Shown piece by piece: positions 1 through 7,267 of a stretch of 7,428 nt of DNA (positions within the stretch are counted from its first letter, which is position 1; each line of letters begins with the position of its first letter). This DNA comes from Gammaproteobacteria bacterium. Lineage in GTDB: Bacteria; Pseudomonadota; Gammaproteobacteria; Pseudomonadales; UBA3067. Under the pieces are notes generated by a model, which saw only the letters and a list, made by a program, of their open reading frames with translations, searched no databases and was not told where the DNA came from. Made by a program: the position numbers and the translations under genes. The DNA is taken from the NCBI GenBank assembly GCA_002402085.1, contig NVVB01000069.1, positions 3,341 to 10,768 on the forward strand, in the 5' to 3' direction.

Positions 1-1590
1 TATTTTACCATTCTTAAAAAATCTCTGAAAGAAGTAGGAACGGACCTTCGTTGCCGCCTTAATGCATTAACAGAGGATGGTAACTCCGTCCCAATTGAAG
101 CCATTTGCACATCAACACACAACACAACCACCTCAAGTGTTGGCATTATCATGATTTTCCAGGACATCACCGATCGCACCAACATGGAAAATCGACTTTT
201 GCACCTCGCCAACTACGATCACTTAACCGGATTAACCAACAGGGCCTACTTTCAAGAAAATTTATCTCGCGCCATCGCTCGATCCAAACGTTTTAATACT
301 ACGGCCGTGTTGTTAATGATTGACTTAGACCGTTTTAAGCAAATCAATGATACGTTGGGTCACGACGTCGGCGATGCGTTATTACAAGCTGTCGCCAATC
401 GGCTTCAAACATGCGTCAGGAGCAGCGACGTAATTACGCGCCTCGGCGGGGATGAATTTGCAGTCATCGCTGAAGATCTCACCAACCCAGAACAAGAAGG
501 TAGATCGCTAGCGGACAAGATGGTCACTGAACTCGCTAAACCTTATGATATTAAAATAGGCTCTCAAGGCATCAAACAACTGGTTGTCGAGTGTAGCATT
601 GGTATGAGTTTTAGTCAGAATGGCAGTATGGATGCCACGACAATTTATAAATCTGCCGACATTGCCCTTTATGAAGCGAAAAATGCAGGACGTAATACCT
701 ATAAGTTATTCGCTAAAAAAATGTCCGAAAGTACCAAACAGCACGCGTCAATCGAAAACAAACTTCGCAAAGCGATTGAACATGATCACCTAACCCTACA
801 CTTCCAACCACAAGTCTCGTTATCGCTCAAGCGTGTCACAGGGTTTGAGTCATTACTACGTTGGATCCCCAAATCACCTTCGCATACGCCTATTTCACCC
901 GCAGTATTTATTCCTATTGCAGAACAATCCAGGCTTATTCACAAGCTAGGCGATTTCGTTTTGCATCAAGCCTGCAAGCAACTCGAAATATGGCAGCATA
1001 GCTTAGCAAAACAGGATATAACGCTTTCAGTTAACTTGTCCGCTAAGCAATTAAACGTGCCTAACTTTATCGAAGTAATTGATAGGATTACACAACAATA
1101 TCAGTTCAACAACAATGACTTAGTCTTCGAGATCACAGAGACTGCCGTTCTTGAACACGGCGATTACTCCATAGCCACGCTTGAAAAAATAAAGCAGCGC
1201 GGTTTTGGCTTAGCACTGGATGATTTCGGTACGGGGTATTCCTCGCTTAGTTATTTACAAAAATTACCGGTGGATTATCTAAAGATTGATCGTTGTTTTA
1301 TTCAAAAAATGAATCAAGATCCCAAAAACTTTGCCTTAGTGGAAGCCATCATGGCAATCGCTTCCACTTTTTCTTTAGACGTTATCGCTGAAGGCGTAGA
1401 AGAATATGCGGAACTAAAAAGCCTAACAACCCTTCATTGCGATAAGATTCAAGGCTACTACTTCAGCCGCCCGATCCCAGCCGCAGACACAGAAAAAATC
1501 ATTATTACAATCGAAGAGTACTTTCAACAAAACCCCTTAGCTACAATTTCGCCTTCTCAATCCACACAATCGCTAACGAGTAAGCACTAA
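1..1590 (+). CDS. PAS-GGDEF-EAL cyclic-di-GMP synthase/phosphodiesterase, 5' partial
   Basis: The frame is open from base 1 and ends with TAA at 1588-1590, giving 529 residues of a longer protein. The first Met (base 151) is internal, because the preceding 50 codons read as the end of a PAS domain, finishing in the usual FQDITDR sequence. A GGDEF diguanylate cyclase domain follows (about 65-240): DHLTGLTNR signature near 73, intact GGDEF at 149-153 and an intact RSSD inhibitory site at 140-143 that should bind c-di-GMP. The EAL phosphodiesterase domain spans about 250-515. Its signature reads ESL rather than EAL (283-285), a tolerated variant, and the metal and catalytic residues are present: N345, E377, D407-D408 in DDFGTGYSS, K428 and E464 in AEGVE. 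Both activities therefore look possible; PAS input probably biases one. The missing N-terminus may hold more sensor or membrane domains. It converges with the hybrid kinase gene. Family assignment is firm; net activity is inferred. Confidence 0.96.
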   Translation, partial: YFTILKKSLKEVGTDLRCRLNALTEDGNSVPIEAICTSTHNTTTSSVGIIMIFQDITDRTNMENRLLHLANYDHLTGLTNRAYFQENLSRAIARSKRFNTTAVLLMIDLDRFKQINDTLGHDVGDALLQAVANRLQTCVRSSDVITRLGGDEFAVIAEDLTNPEQEGRSLADKMVTELAKPYDIKIGSQGIKQLVVECSIGMSFSQNGSMDATTIYKSADIALYEAKNAGRNTYKLFAKKMSESTKQHASIENKLRKAIEHDHLTLHFQPQVSLSLKRVTGFESLLRWIPKSPSHTPISPAVFIPIAEQSRLIHKLGDFVLHQACKQLEIWQHSLAKQDITLSVNLSAKQLNVPNFIEVIDRITQQYQFNNNDLVFEITETAVLEHGDYSIATLEKIKQRGFGLALDDFGTGYSSLSYLQKLPVDYLKIDRCFIQKMNQDPKNFALVEAIMAIASTFSLDVIAEGVEEYAELKSLTTLHCDKIQGYYFSRPIPAADTEKIIITIEEYFQQNPLATISPSQSTQSLTSKH

Positions 1591-1621
1591 GCTTCAATCA
1601 ATAGCACTTAAAACAGTTGGC

Positions 1622-4600
1622 TTATACACTCGCCCCTAAACCAGGAGGCTTAGGTTTTTTAGGCAACGGTGGCGTTGTAATCTCAGTTGAGGTTGAGCCT
1701 TCATTGATACCAGTGGCTTCTGATAAATAGTCAGAGAATATAACGTCTAAACGCTGCTGAGCCGCATTGAGCTGGTCAATAAGCGATGGAATGCGTTCTA
1801 AATCACGTTTTTTTGCCGTGAGCTCCAGTGTGACTACAATTTTTAGCATTTTCTCACAACTCAAGTTTGCAAGCACACCTTTAATACTGTGCGCAATACG
1901 ATAGGTATCATCCCATGCAGAGGCACTAATCGAATAATTCAACGCAGTCATTTGAGCAGGAATATCATCAAAATATAAAGCAATGATACGGCGTAGTTTT
2001 TCCTCTTTGCCTTTCATTCTTTCGAGTATCGCCAATTTATTCCAATCTAAATCACCCGACACCTCCTGACCGACTCCGTCATCAGCATTCGTAGCCACTG
2101 TTGTTTCATTTCCGCCGGCAGCACGGTCTTTATTAGCATCGGGGGCTTGCCTTAAACTGGTTTCGTCGCGCTGATCTATACCTTTTTGATCTATACCGCC
2201 CTGAACGATACCTTTCTGACCTATACCGCCCTGAATGATAGAGTCGCCGCTGTCACCAACGCCACTCATTAATGTCAGGTCAGCACTATTATCTGCTAAC
2301 AACCACTTCCGGAGTACTGACTCCAAACTATTTGCATCAATTGGCTTGGATATGTAGTCACTCATACCCGCAGCAAGGCATTTTGCTTCATCTCCCTTCA
2401 TCACGTTTGCAGTGACCGCAATAATTGGAATATTCTGACTTTGCTGCCCTGCTTGGCCTTGCCGTATACGCCGGCTGGCTTCATAACCGTCCATTACGGG
2501 CATTTGGCAGTCCATAAAGATCAACGTATAGGGGTTTTCTATTGGTGTATTGGCGAGCATGTCCATCGCCTCCTTACCATCACCCGCCATGTCAGCGGAC
2601 AGATTTAGGCCTTCAAGCACACCCAATGCCACTTGCTGGTTAATTTGATTGTCTTCCACCAATAGTAGGCGCGTTTGCGCTGGCCATAAACCACGTCGTT
2701 CAGCTGCATCCTGATCTGAATTACCGAGCACCGCGTCAACGCAATCATTCTCATAGTATAAGGATCTGAGATAATGTCGCGTCACTAATGGGCTGGCTTG
2801 CTGAAATGCCTCTCCTTCACTAACCACAACCGACAACGCATTGAATAAATCCACTGTGGTCGCAGGCTTGGGAAAATAGGCTTGAAAGCCTAAATTTGCA
2901 AATTTTCGTGCGTCGCCTCGATGCCCCATGGAGGTCATCATAATAAGTTTCATTGAGCGACAACGGTCGTCGGCTCGAATCAGGCGTCCCAATTCGGCCC
3001 CATTTACAACGGGCATACGCATATCTAAAAAGGCGGCATCGTACAGTGCTTCATCGCCTTTTTTAAGGCGCTCATAAATCATCGCCAATGCAGTAAAACC
3101 TTCGTTAGCCTCTTCTACCATTGAGCCCCATCGCTCCAACTGACTTTTAAGTACCTTACAGTTGGTATAGTTATCATCCACAATAAGCAATTTTAAATTA
3201 CTCATATCTACTTTGGGGACTACTTGCTGAGAGCTTTGGCATATTCGTAACGCAATGGAAAAATAAAAACTACTGCCTGATCCAAACGTACTGTGCACTG
3301 AAATACTACCGCCCATAAGCTCGCACAGACGTTTAACAATGGACAAACCCAAGCCAGTGCCGCCATATTGACGGGTCGTTGATGCATCCACCTGAGTAAA
3401 CTGATCAAATAAGATATCTTTTTTATCGAGGCTGATACCGATTCCGGTATCTAATACACTGCAAGTAAACACATAGCCAGACGTCCCCGAAGGGCGCAAC
3501 CCCGCGCGTATAACTATCTCACCGCTTTTCGTAAACTTGATGGCATTACTCACCAAATTAGTCAGAATTTGCCTCAGCCTGCCGGGGTCACCCATAACCA
3601 TCGATTGATTAATCATGGTTATATCGAGGATTAATTCTAGGCCTTTTTCCTGCGCCCTCAACGCCATGGTTTCTACAAAATCACCCAACATGTCTCGTAA
3701 ATTAAAGCTCAACTCTTCTAGGTCGAGTTTGCCCGCTTCAACCTTTGAAAAATCCAATATATCATTAATTAGCGTTAATAAAGACTGCGCACTGGATTGA
3801 GCCACTTCGGCTTTATGGCGTTGATCTGCATTTAAATTTGAATTTAATAACAAACCCAACATACCCAATACGCCATTCATGGGGGTACGAATTTCGTGAC
3901 TCATGCTCGCAAGAAACTCACTCTTGGCTAACGCCGCCGTTTCTGCGGCTTCCTTAGCATCAAGGATTTCCTTCTCATCGAGTTTATGCTGAGTGATATC
4001 CCGAAAACTCCATACTCGGCCTTGTGGCTTGCCTGCAATAATCATCGGCTTTGATTCTCGCTCAATGATCCTGCCATCACGAAATTCAAGGGTATCAAAT
4101 GCTATCGCCGTTAAATCTTTTTTTAGCGTATTCACGTCGTTAACAAATTGTGTGGGATAGACCAACTGTTCTTTCACAAACTCTATCAATTCATCCGCAT
4201 TCCCTGCAGCTATGAGCACATGCGGAATATTCCACAGCTGAGCAAATCGATTATTAGATTGAATCACAACGCTATTTTCGTCAGTAACAATAATACCGTT
4301 ATCACTCGATTCCAATGTCGCTTCCAACCACGACAATGCAGTCTGACGAGCAAACTCCGCTTCTTTTCGTTGCGTAATATCAGTTCGAATCGCCACGTAA
4401 CTGTTTGGTTTGCCATTCCTCATAACAGGCACAATGGTAGTGTCTACCCAATACAGGTCGCCATTTTTTGCTTTATTACATAACTCCCCCTGCCATACTT
4501 CACCCCCGCAAATAGAGACAAACACCGATTCCCAGAAAGCGGTACTGTGAAAACCAGAATTAAGGATGCGGTGATTACTACCAATCAACTCGTCTTTTGA

Positions 4601-6130
4601 ATAACCACTCAATTGAATGAAAATTTCATTAACTGAAGTAATCGTGCCATGCAAGTCAGTGAGCGAAACCGATACATGTTGATCAAGTGCAAAATGTTGG
4701 TCCTCCAATTCCGCCAGCGCTTTGCGAGTAAGAAGATGACTTTCTTCCACGACGCGATGTCGCAGTAAGCGTTTGGTGATACGATGATTAAAGGATTCTG
4801 CAAGACTAACGAATTCAGAGTAACCTCTGACCGTCACACGCTGGGCCAACAAGCCTTGCGATTCGGCACAATTAGCAGCGACTAGATCCTGGACTGGCTG
4901 ACTAATTCGACGAGCGAGCAAGAGAGAAAATACACTGGCAAAAATACCAACAAAGATCACTATCCAACCCGCATCGACTAGATAACCGTTGGCCAATGTA
5001 AACACTTTTTGTCTCTCGACTTCACTCACCAAAACCCAATTAACATTAGCAATCCGTATTCGATACAGCTCTCCCAAGACATGAGATTTATTCTTAGACT
5101 CATCCAAACGTTCGAGTTTATATCGCCCCAAGTCGCGATTTCCCTCCAAAAACAATTGTTCATTTAATAGCGTTTGAGGCGGCAACAAGGATTTTCTAAG
5201 GCGCTCCTCTTTACTTGCAAGCGCACTACTACGTAATAGTTTATCCTCCCCGATCAAGGCATAACGAATCGTATTTTCGAGTAACGCTCCCTCACGTCCA
5301 ACACCCGCTGTTGTGACGTTATTTCGTATGGCTCCCTCTCCCGTTACTCGCGCCCTCGAAAACCCTTTGTCACTATAATTCGCTTTTGAGCGACCTTTAT
5401 TTTCTATACTGAGTAATTTCGCAATTTCAGTCTCATTCACTTTAATCGCCAACACCCCCAGTGGATGCCCGACACTATCCATCATCGGGGCGACTAGGAA
5501 ACCGACTACATCCCCTCCCTCGTACTGAAAATCCGAAAATCGTGCTTGACCCGTTCGCAAACTCACTTTTACGGCCTTCGCAAAGCCGCTGTCAGATAAA
5601 TCGTCATCGAACAAGTTGCTGGCTAATTCGCTGCCCTGGTGACGACTGAATAAAACATTACCACTTAGGTCAATAAGAAATAGATCTGCGATGTATTCAT
5701 ACTCTTGGCTAAAACTAAGCAAGTTACGCTGTCCAGTCGACACCGTCTTAGCCCAAGCTTGGCTTTGTGTATAATTCGCCACATGACTATTACTATCGGA
5801 TAAACCCTGGGATAGCGCTTTGAGAAACTGCGTATTACCATCACTTCGCGCTTGAATATTAAGGTCTTTGAATCGATCATCAAACCAACGCTGAATCATT
5901 CGGCCATTAAATTGCGAAGATTGATGCAACCTATCTTGCGACGCTAGAATTAATTTTTTTTGCGTCTGAACAAAACCGCCCCACGCCACAATAGATAATG
6001 GCACCAAGGCAACCAATAAAAACCATACTACAAGCATCACTCTAAAGGAGTGCGCTTTGCGTTGAAGTAACGCCAAAAAGCTCGCTAAGCGTGGCTTAGC
6101 CAACTCGGGATTTTGGGAAGGAGCAGTCAC
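1622..6130 (-). CDS. Cache-HAMP-PAS-PAS hybrid sensor histidine kinase with two receivers and HPt
   Basis: An inner-membrane phosphorelay kinase of 1502 aa, BarA/TorS-like in its C-terminal half. Order: TM1 about 30-53; periplasmic Cache-type sensor about 57-383; TM2 about 386-407; HAMP about 404-457; PAS1 about 485-592; PAS2 about 600-718; HisKA with phosphoacceptor H745 in SHEIRTPMNG; HATPase with N862, D894 (DTGIGI) and GGTGLGLS at 923-930; receiver 1 (D985-D986, D1036, T1066, K1088); receiver 2 (E1159-D1160, D1207, T1240, K1262); a repeat-containing linker; HPt with H1414 in HSIKG; and a Pro/Lys-rich tail. All phosphotransfer residues are intact, so H745 to a receiver Asp to H1414 is feasible. 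No output domain is present, so the partner regulator is elsewhere. The start is GTG (6128-6130) with only a weak GGA 11 nt upstream; an in-frame stop lies six codons earlier, and the first internal ATG (codon 32) would cut into TM1. The sensed ligand is unknown. Confidence 0.95.
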   Translation of the reverse strand: MTAPSQNPELAKPRLASFLALLQRKAHSFRVMLVVWFLLVALVPLSIVAWGGFVQTQKKLILASQDRLHQSSQFNGRMIQRWFDDRFKDLNIQARSDGNTQFLKALSQGLSDSNSHVANYTQSQAWAKTVSTGQRNLLSFSQEYEYIADLFLIDLSGNVLFSRHQGSELASNLFDDDLSDSGFAKAVKVSLRTGQARFSDFQYEGGDVVGFLVAPMMDSVGHPLGVLAIKVNETEIAKLLSIENKGRSKANYSDKGFSRARVTGEGAIRNNVTTAGVGREGALLENTIRYALIGEDKLLRSSALASKEERLRKSLLPPQTLLNEQLFLEGNRDLGRYKLERLDESKNKSHVLGELYRIRIANVNWVLVSEVERQKVFTLANGYLVDAGWIVIFVGIFASVFSLLLARRISQPVQDLVAANCAESQGLLAQRVTVRGYSEFVSLAESFNHRITKRLLRHRVVEESHLLTRKALAELEDQHFALDQHVSVSLTDLHGTITSVNEIFIQLSGYSKDELIGSNHRILNSGFHSTAFWESVFVSICGGEVWQGELCNKAKNGDLYWVDTTIVPVMRNGKPNSYVAIRTDITQRKEAEFARQTALSWLEATLESSDNGIIVTDENSVVIQSNNRFAQLWNIPHVLIAAGNADELIEFVKEQLVYPTQFVNDVNTLKKDLTAIAFDTLEFRDGRIIERESKPMIIAGKPQGRVWSFRDITQHKLDEKEILDAKEAAETAALAKSEFLASMSHEIRTPMNGVLGMLGLLLNSNLNADQRHKAEVAQSSAQSLLTLINDILDFSKVEAGKLDLEELSFNLRDMLGDFVETMALRAQEKGLELILDITMINQSMVMGDPGRLRQILTNLVSNAIKFTKSGEIVIRAGLRPSGTSGYVFTCSVLDTGIGISLDKKDILFDQFTQVDASTTRQYGGTGLGLSIVKRLCELMGGSISVHSTFGSGSSFYFSIALRICQSSQQVVPKVDMSNLKLLIVDDNYTNCKVLKSQLERWGSMVEEANEGFTALAMIYERLKKGDEALYDAAFLDMRMPVVNGAELGRLIRADDRCRSMKLIMMTSMGHRGDARKFANLGFQAYFPKPATTVDLFNALSVVVSEGEAFQQASPLVTRHYLRSLYYENDCVDAVLGNSDQDAAERRGLWPAQTRLLLVEDNQINQQVALGVLEGLNLSADMAGDGKEAMDMLANTPIENPYTLIFMDCQMPVMDGYEASRRIRQGQAGQQSQNIPIIAVTANVMKGDEAKCLAAGMSDYISKPIDANSLESVLRKWLLADNSADLTLMSGVGDSGDSIIQGGIGQKGIVQGGIDQKGIDQRDETSLRQAPDANKDRAAGGNETTVATNADDGVGQEVSGDLDWNKLAILERMKGKEEKLRRIIALYFDDIPAQMTALNYSISASAWDDTYRIAHSIKGVLANLSCEKMLKIVVTLELTAKKRDLERIPSLIDQLNAAQQRLDVIFSDYLSEATGINEGSTSTEITTPPLPKKPKPPGLGASV
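1635..1660 (+). terminator. Probable rho-independent terminator of the GGDEF-EAL gene
   Basis: CCTAA (1635-1639) pairs with TTAGG (1650-1654). Two inner C-G pairs (1641-1642 with 1647-1648) close an AGGA loop after one A·C mismatch, and six T follow at once (1655-1660). It begins 45 bp after the plus-strand stop codon and is oriented for that transcript. It lies wholly inside the 3' end of the opposing kinase gene, where it is read in antisense as the Lys/Pro-rich tail. The stem is short and imperfect, so the strength is uncertain. Confidence 0.6.
2171..2240. repeat. 15-bp tandem repeats inside the kinase gene (REC2-HPt linker)
   Basis: Nearly five imperfect 15-bp units lie head to tail (starting at 2171, 2186, 2201, 2216 and 2231). 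They alternate between endings CCTTT and CCGCC, so a 30-bp higher-order unit (2171-2200 and 2201-2230) is duplicated. The period is a multiple of three, so the frame is kept. On the minus strand it encodes about 23 residues (codons 1298-1320) with a pentapeptide pattern GI-x-Q-K/G. This is the flexible linker between receiver 2 and HPt, so copy number could change without breaking a domain. Confidence 0.85.
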
Positions 6131-6390
6131 AAGGTAACGATTCCATCAATGAACGGTTATTGATCCAGCCAAACCTGGCTTGTCTTATTAAGGTTAGAAC
6201 AAGATGACTCTTGCTTCACGCTTGTTCATAAAGGAGATTTATAGATTTCAAGGAAGCATTGATCCGATAGATTATTCGGACTCAAGGAGATTATTTTTTA
6301 GATCCATTCGTATTGATTAAGCGGTTATTCGATAGCGAGTCTAAATCTAGGATAATTTATTTGAATTTCAGTTCGTCTCAAGTAAACCGG
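6131..6390. other. Intergenic region between rrtA and the hybrid kinase gene
   Basis: A 260 bp AT-rich gap with no convincing coding sequence, between two genes on the minus strand; it probably holds the kinase promoter and leader. Visible elements: a small hairpin (AGCCA 6167-6171 with TGGCT 6176-6180), the 7-bp dyad at 6197-6227, a 9-bp direct repeat AAGGAGATT (6231-6239 and 6284-6292), and a short inverted repeat TCCGA/TCGGA (6263-6267 and 6276-6280). None of the hairpins is followed by a T-run on the minus strand, so I see no clear terminator for rrtA. A minus-strand TTGAAA with TATGAA 15 nt downstream is the best promoter-like pair, but it is weak. Confidence 0.5.
6197..6227. promoter_or_regulatory. 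7-bp dyad upstream of the kinase gene, possible operator
   Basis: GAACAAG at 6197-6203 is perfectly complementary to CTTGTTC at 6221-6227, with a 17-nt spacer. It lies 67 bp upstream of the kinase GTG. The spacing of half-sites (about 24 bp between centres, a little over two helix turns) would suit a dimeric regulator, or it could be a leader hairpin. In an AT-rich stretch a 7-bp dyad can arise by chance, so the call is tentative. Confidence 0.2.
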
Positions 6391-7146
6391 TTAGCGGTAT
6401 AAAGAACAGCGGTCAGTTTTCAGAAAATAACGCCCCGTTAAGCCAACCAACAATACAGCAACGCCAACGATGCTTCCTATTAAATGGGATTCAACTAATA
6501 CATTACCACCAATAAATTGAGCCATATCATCGAGATAATAGGAAGATTGTTCCCAGATTAATTTTCCCGTCAAACCCACTAGCAGCACGGCATTCACCAC
6601 CCGGTCTCGCTTAAAATCCAATACTGCCCCCACAACAATGACGCCATGAAGAATGCCTGACAAGCCCACATAATGGTGTACGTGCGGAGTAACGATGAAC
6701 AACATCGCTCCCTCTATCGCCGACCCCAGAAGCAATAAGCCGAACCACCATGATATCGTTAACGAGCGTAGAAAAAGCCCGACCATAAGCACTAAACCTA
6801 AAAGGTTTACCCACAAGTGGTTCCAGCTTAAATGGCAAAAGTTGCCCGTTAACAACCGCCACCATTCACCGGCTTCAATTGCAGAGCGATTAAAGCGAAA
6901 TAGTTCGGTACTCGTAGGATCAGCTAACTGTAGCAAGATTGCTAACATCGCCGCCAGCAAGGGAATACTTAATTGCTTCCAGTGTAAGGAATGAAAAATA
7001 ATACAAGAACCACTTTTAAGATTAAGAACGTTTCGTTCAGGGTATAAAATGAAAGAGAGGACGCACAGGAAGCAAAACACACGACCAATAAGCACACTAT
7101 CTATAAGCGCTCCCTCACCGCTGAGCTTAACCATAACGCTTAACAA
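6391..7146 (-). CDS. rrtA: Rhombosortase, rhomboid-family intramembrane serine protease
   Basis: The core from about residue 53 matches the compact rhomboid branch that processes GlyGly-CTERM proteins at the inner membrane in Gammaproteobacteria. Catalytic Ser163 sits in YVGLSGILHG and catalytic His221 in SHLIGSIVG. The WRLLTGNFCHLSWNHLWVN segment (96-114) corresponds to the oxyanion His/Asn region of GlpG. About six membrane segments are visible (roughly 60-74, 108-126, 129-152, 159-177, 184-197, 219-237). The family usually begins about ten residues before the first of these, so the leading 50 residues, including a hydrophobic stretch at 17-35, are extra. The start is uncertain: TTG at 7144-7146 has a GAGAGGA Shine-Dalgarno 9 nt upstream, while the first ATG (7132-7134, codon 5) has none well placed. 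No ATG occurs again before codon 67. It lies downstream of an acyl-CoA synthetase gene in the same direction. Its substrates are not in the window. Function is confident; start is not. Confidence 0.88.
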   Translation of the reverse strand: MLSVMVKLSGEGALIDSVLIGRVFCFLCVLSFILYPERNVLNLKSGSCIIFHSLHWKQLSIPLLAAMLAILLQLADPTSTELFRFNRSAIEAGEWWRLLTGNFCHLSWNHLWVNLLGLVLMVGLFLRSLTISWWFGLLLLGSAIEGAMLFIVTPHVHHYVGLSGILHGVIVVGAVLDFKRDRVVNAVLLVGLTGKLIWEQSSYYLDDMAQFIGGNVLVESHLIGSIVGVAVLLVGLTGRYFLKTDRCSLYR

Positions 7147-7166
7147 TGCAGGGCGTCCTCTCTTTC
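7051..7166. repeat. 14-bp perfect inverted repeat spanning the rrtA start
   Basis: GAAAGAGAGGACGC at 7051-7064 is exactly complementary to the segment 7153-7166, leaving an 88-nt interior. In the rrtA transcript the 5' arm contains the GAGAGGA ribosome binding site of the TTG start, and the 3' arm is codons 28-32. The transcript could fold so that the ribosome binding site is masked. A 9-bp direct repeat TTTCGTTCA (7031-7039 and 7163-7171) overlaps or flanks the arms, so a small inserted element of about 116-140 bp is an alternative reading. Confidence 0.7.
7156..7162 (-). promoter_or_regulatory. Ribosome binding site for the rrtA TTG start
   Basis: On the minus strand this reads GAGAGGA, with nine bases to the TTG at 7146. 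It is the best Shine-Dalgarno match near any possible rrtA start and is the reason for choosing TTG over the ATG at 7134, for which it is 21 bases away. It lies inside one arm of the 14-bp inverted repeat, so access may depend on RNA folding. Confidence 0.45.
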
Positions 7167-7170
7167 GTTC

Positions 7171-7219
7171 ACTACTTACTACTTACTACTTACTAATTAC
7201 TAATTACAGCTTACTGATG
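7171..7219. repeat. Heptanucleotide tandem repeat upstream of rrtA
   Basis: Seven 7-bp units lie head to tail on the plus strand: three perfect ACTACTT (7171-7191), two ACTAATT (7192-7205), then diverged ACAGCTT and ACTGATG (7206-7219). The perfect units sit nearest rrtA and the decayed ones nearest the acyl-CoA synthetase gene. Read on the minus strand, the five well-conserved units each carry TAG, and because seven is not a multiple of three they stop translation in all three frames. The array starts 24 bp upstream of the rrtA TTG, next to the inverted repeat arm. Such arrays often vary in copy number. Confidence 0.9.
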
Positions 7220-7267
7220 ATTTACTTCGGTTGACTCATTACTTACCTACCGACTTAACCATATGCC

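Noticed and set aside
105..296. 63-codon plus-strand frame overlapping the GGDEF gene start
   Set aside because: It overlaps the conserved PAS and GGDEF codons in another frame and encodes a His/Arg-rich sequence without family features.
1591..1621. Terminator for the kinase gene in the convergent gap
   Set aside because: On the minus strand I see only an AGTGCT direct repeat and no stem followed by a T-run; the 3' end of this transcript is not resolved.
4148..4483. 111-codon plus-strand open frame inside the kinase gene
   Set aside because: It is antisense to the two PAS domains, which are clearly the coding strand; composition looks like a shadow frame.
6193..6228. Short leader peptide of 11 codons on the minus strand (MNKREARVILF)
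   Set aside because: It has no Shine-Dalgarno sequence and no attenuator structure with a T-run; it may be chance within the dyad.
6695..6994. 99-codon plus-strand open frame opposite rrtA
   Set aside because: It lies wholly antisense to the conserved rhomboid core, its product resembles no family I know, and it has no convincing ribosome binding site.
7134..7170. Integron attC-like core (GCTTAAC followed by AATGCAGGG)
   Set aside because: One half resembles an attC core site, but no matching GTTRRRY half with complementary L/R boxes is found nearby.
7049..7234. Plus-strand 61-codon frame across the heptamer array
   Set aside because: It owes its openness to the stop-free plus strand of part of the repeat, is antisense to rrtA and has low-complexity content.
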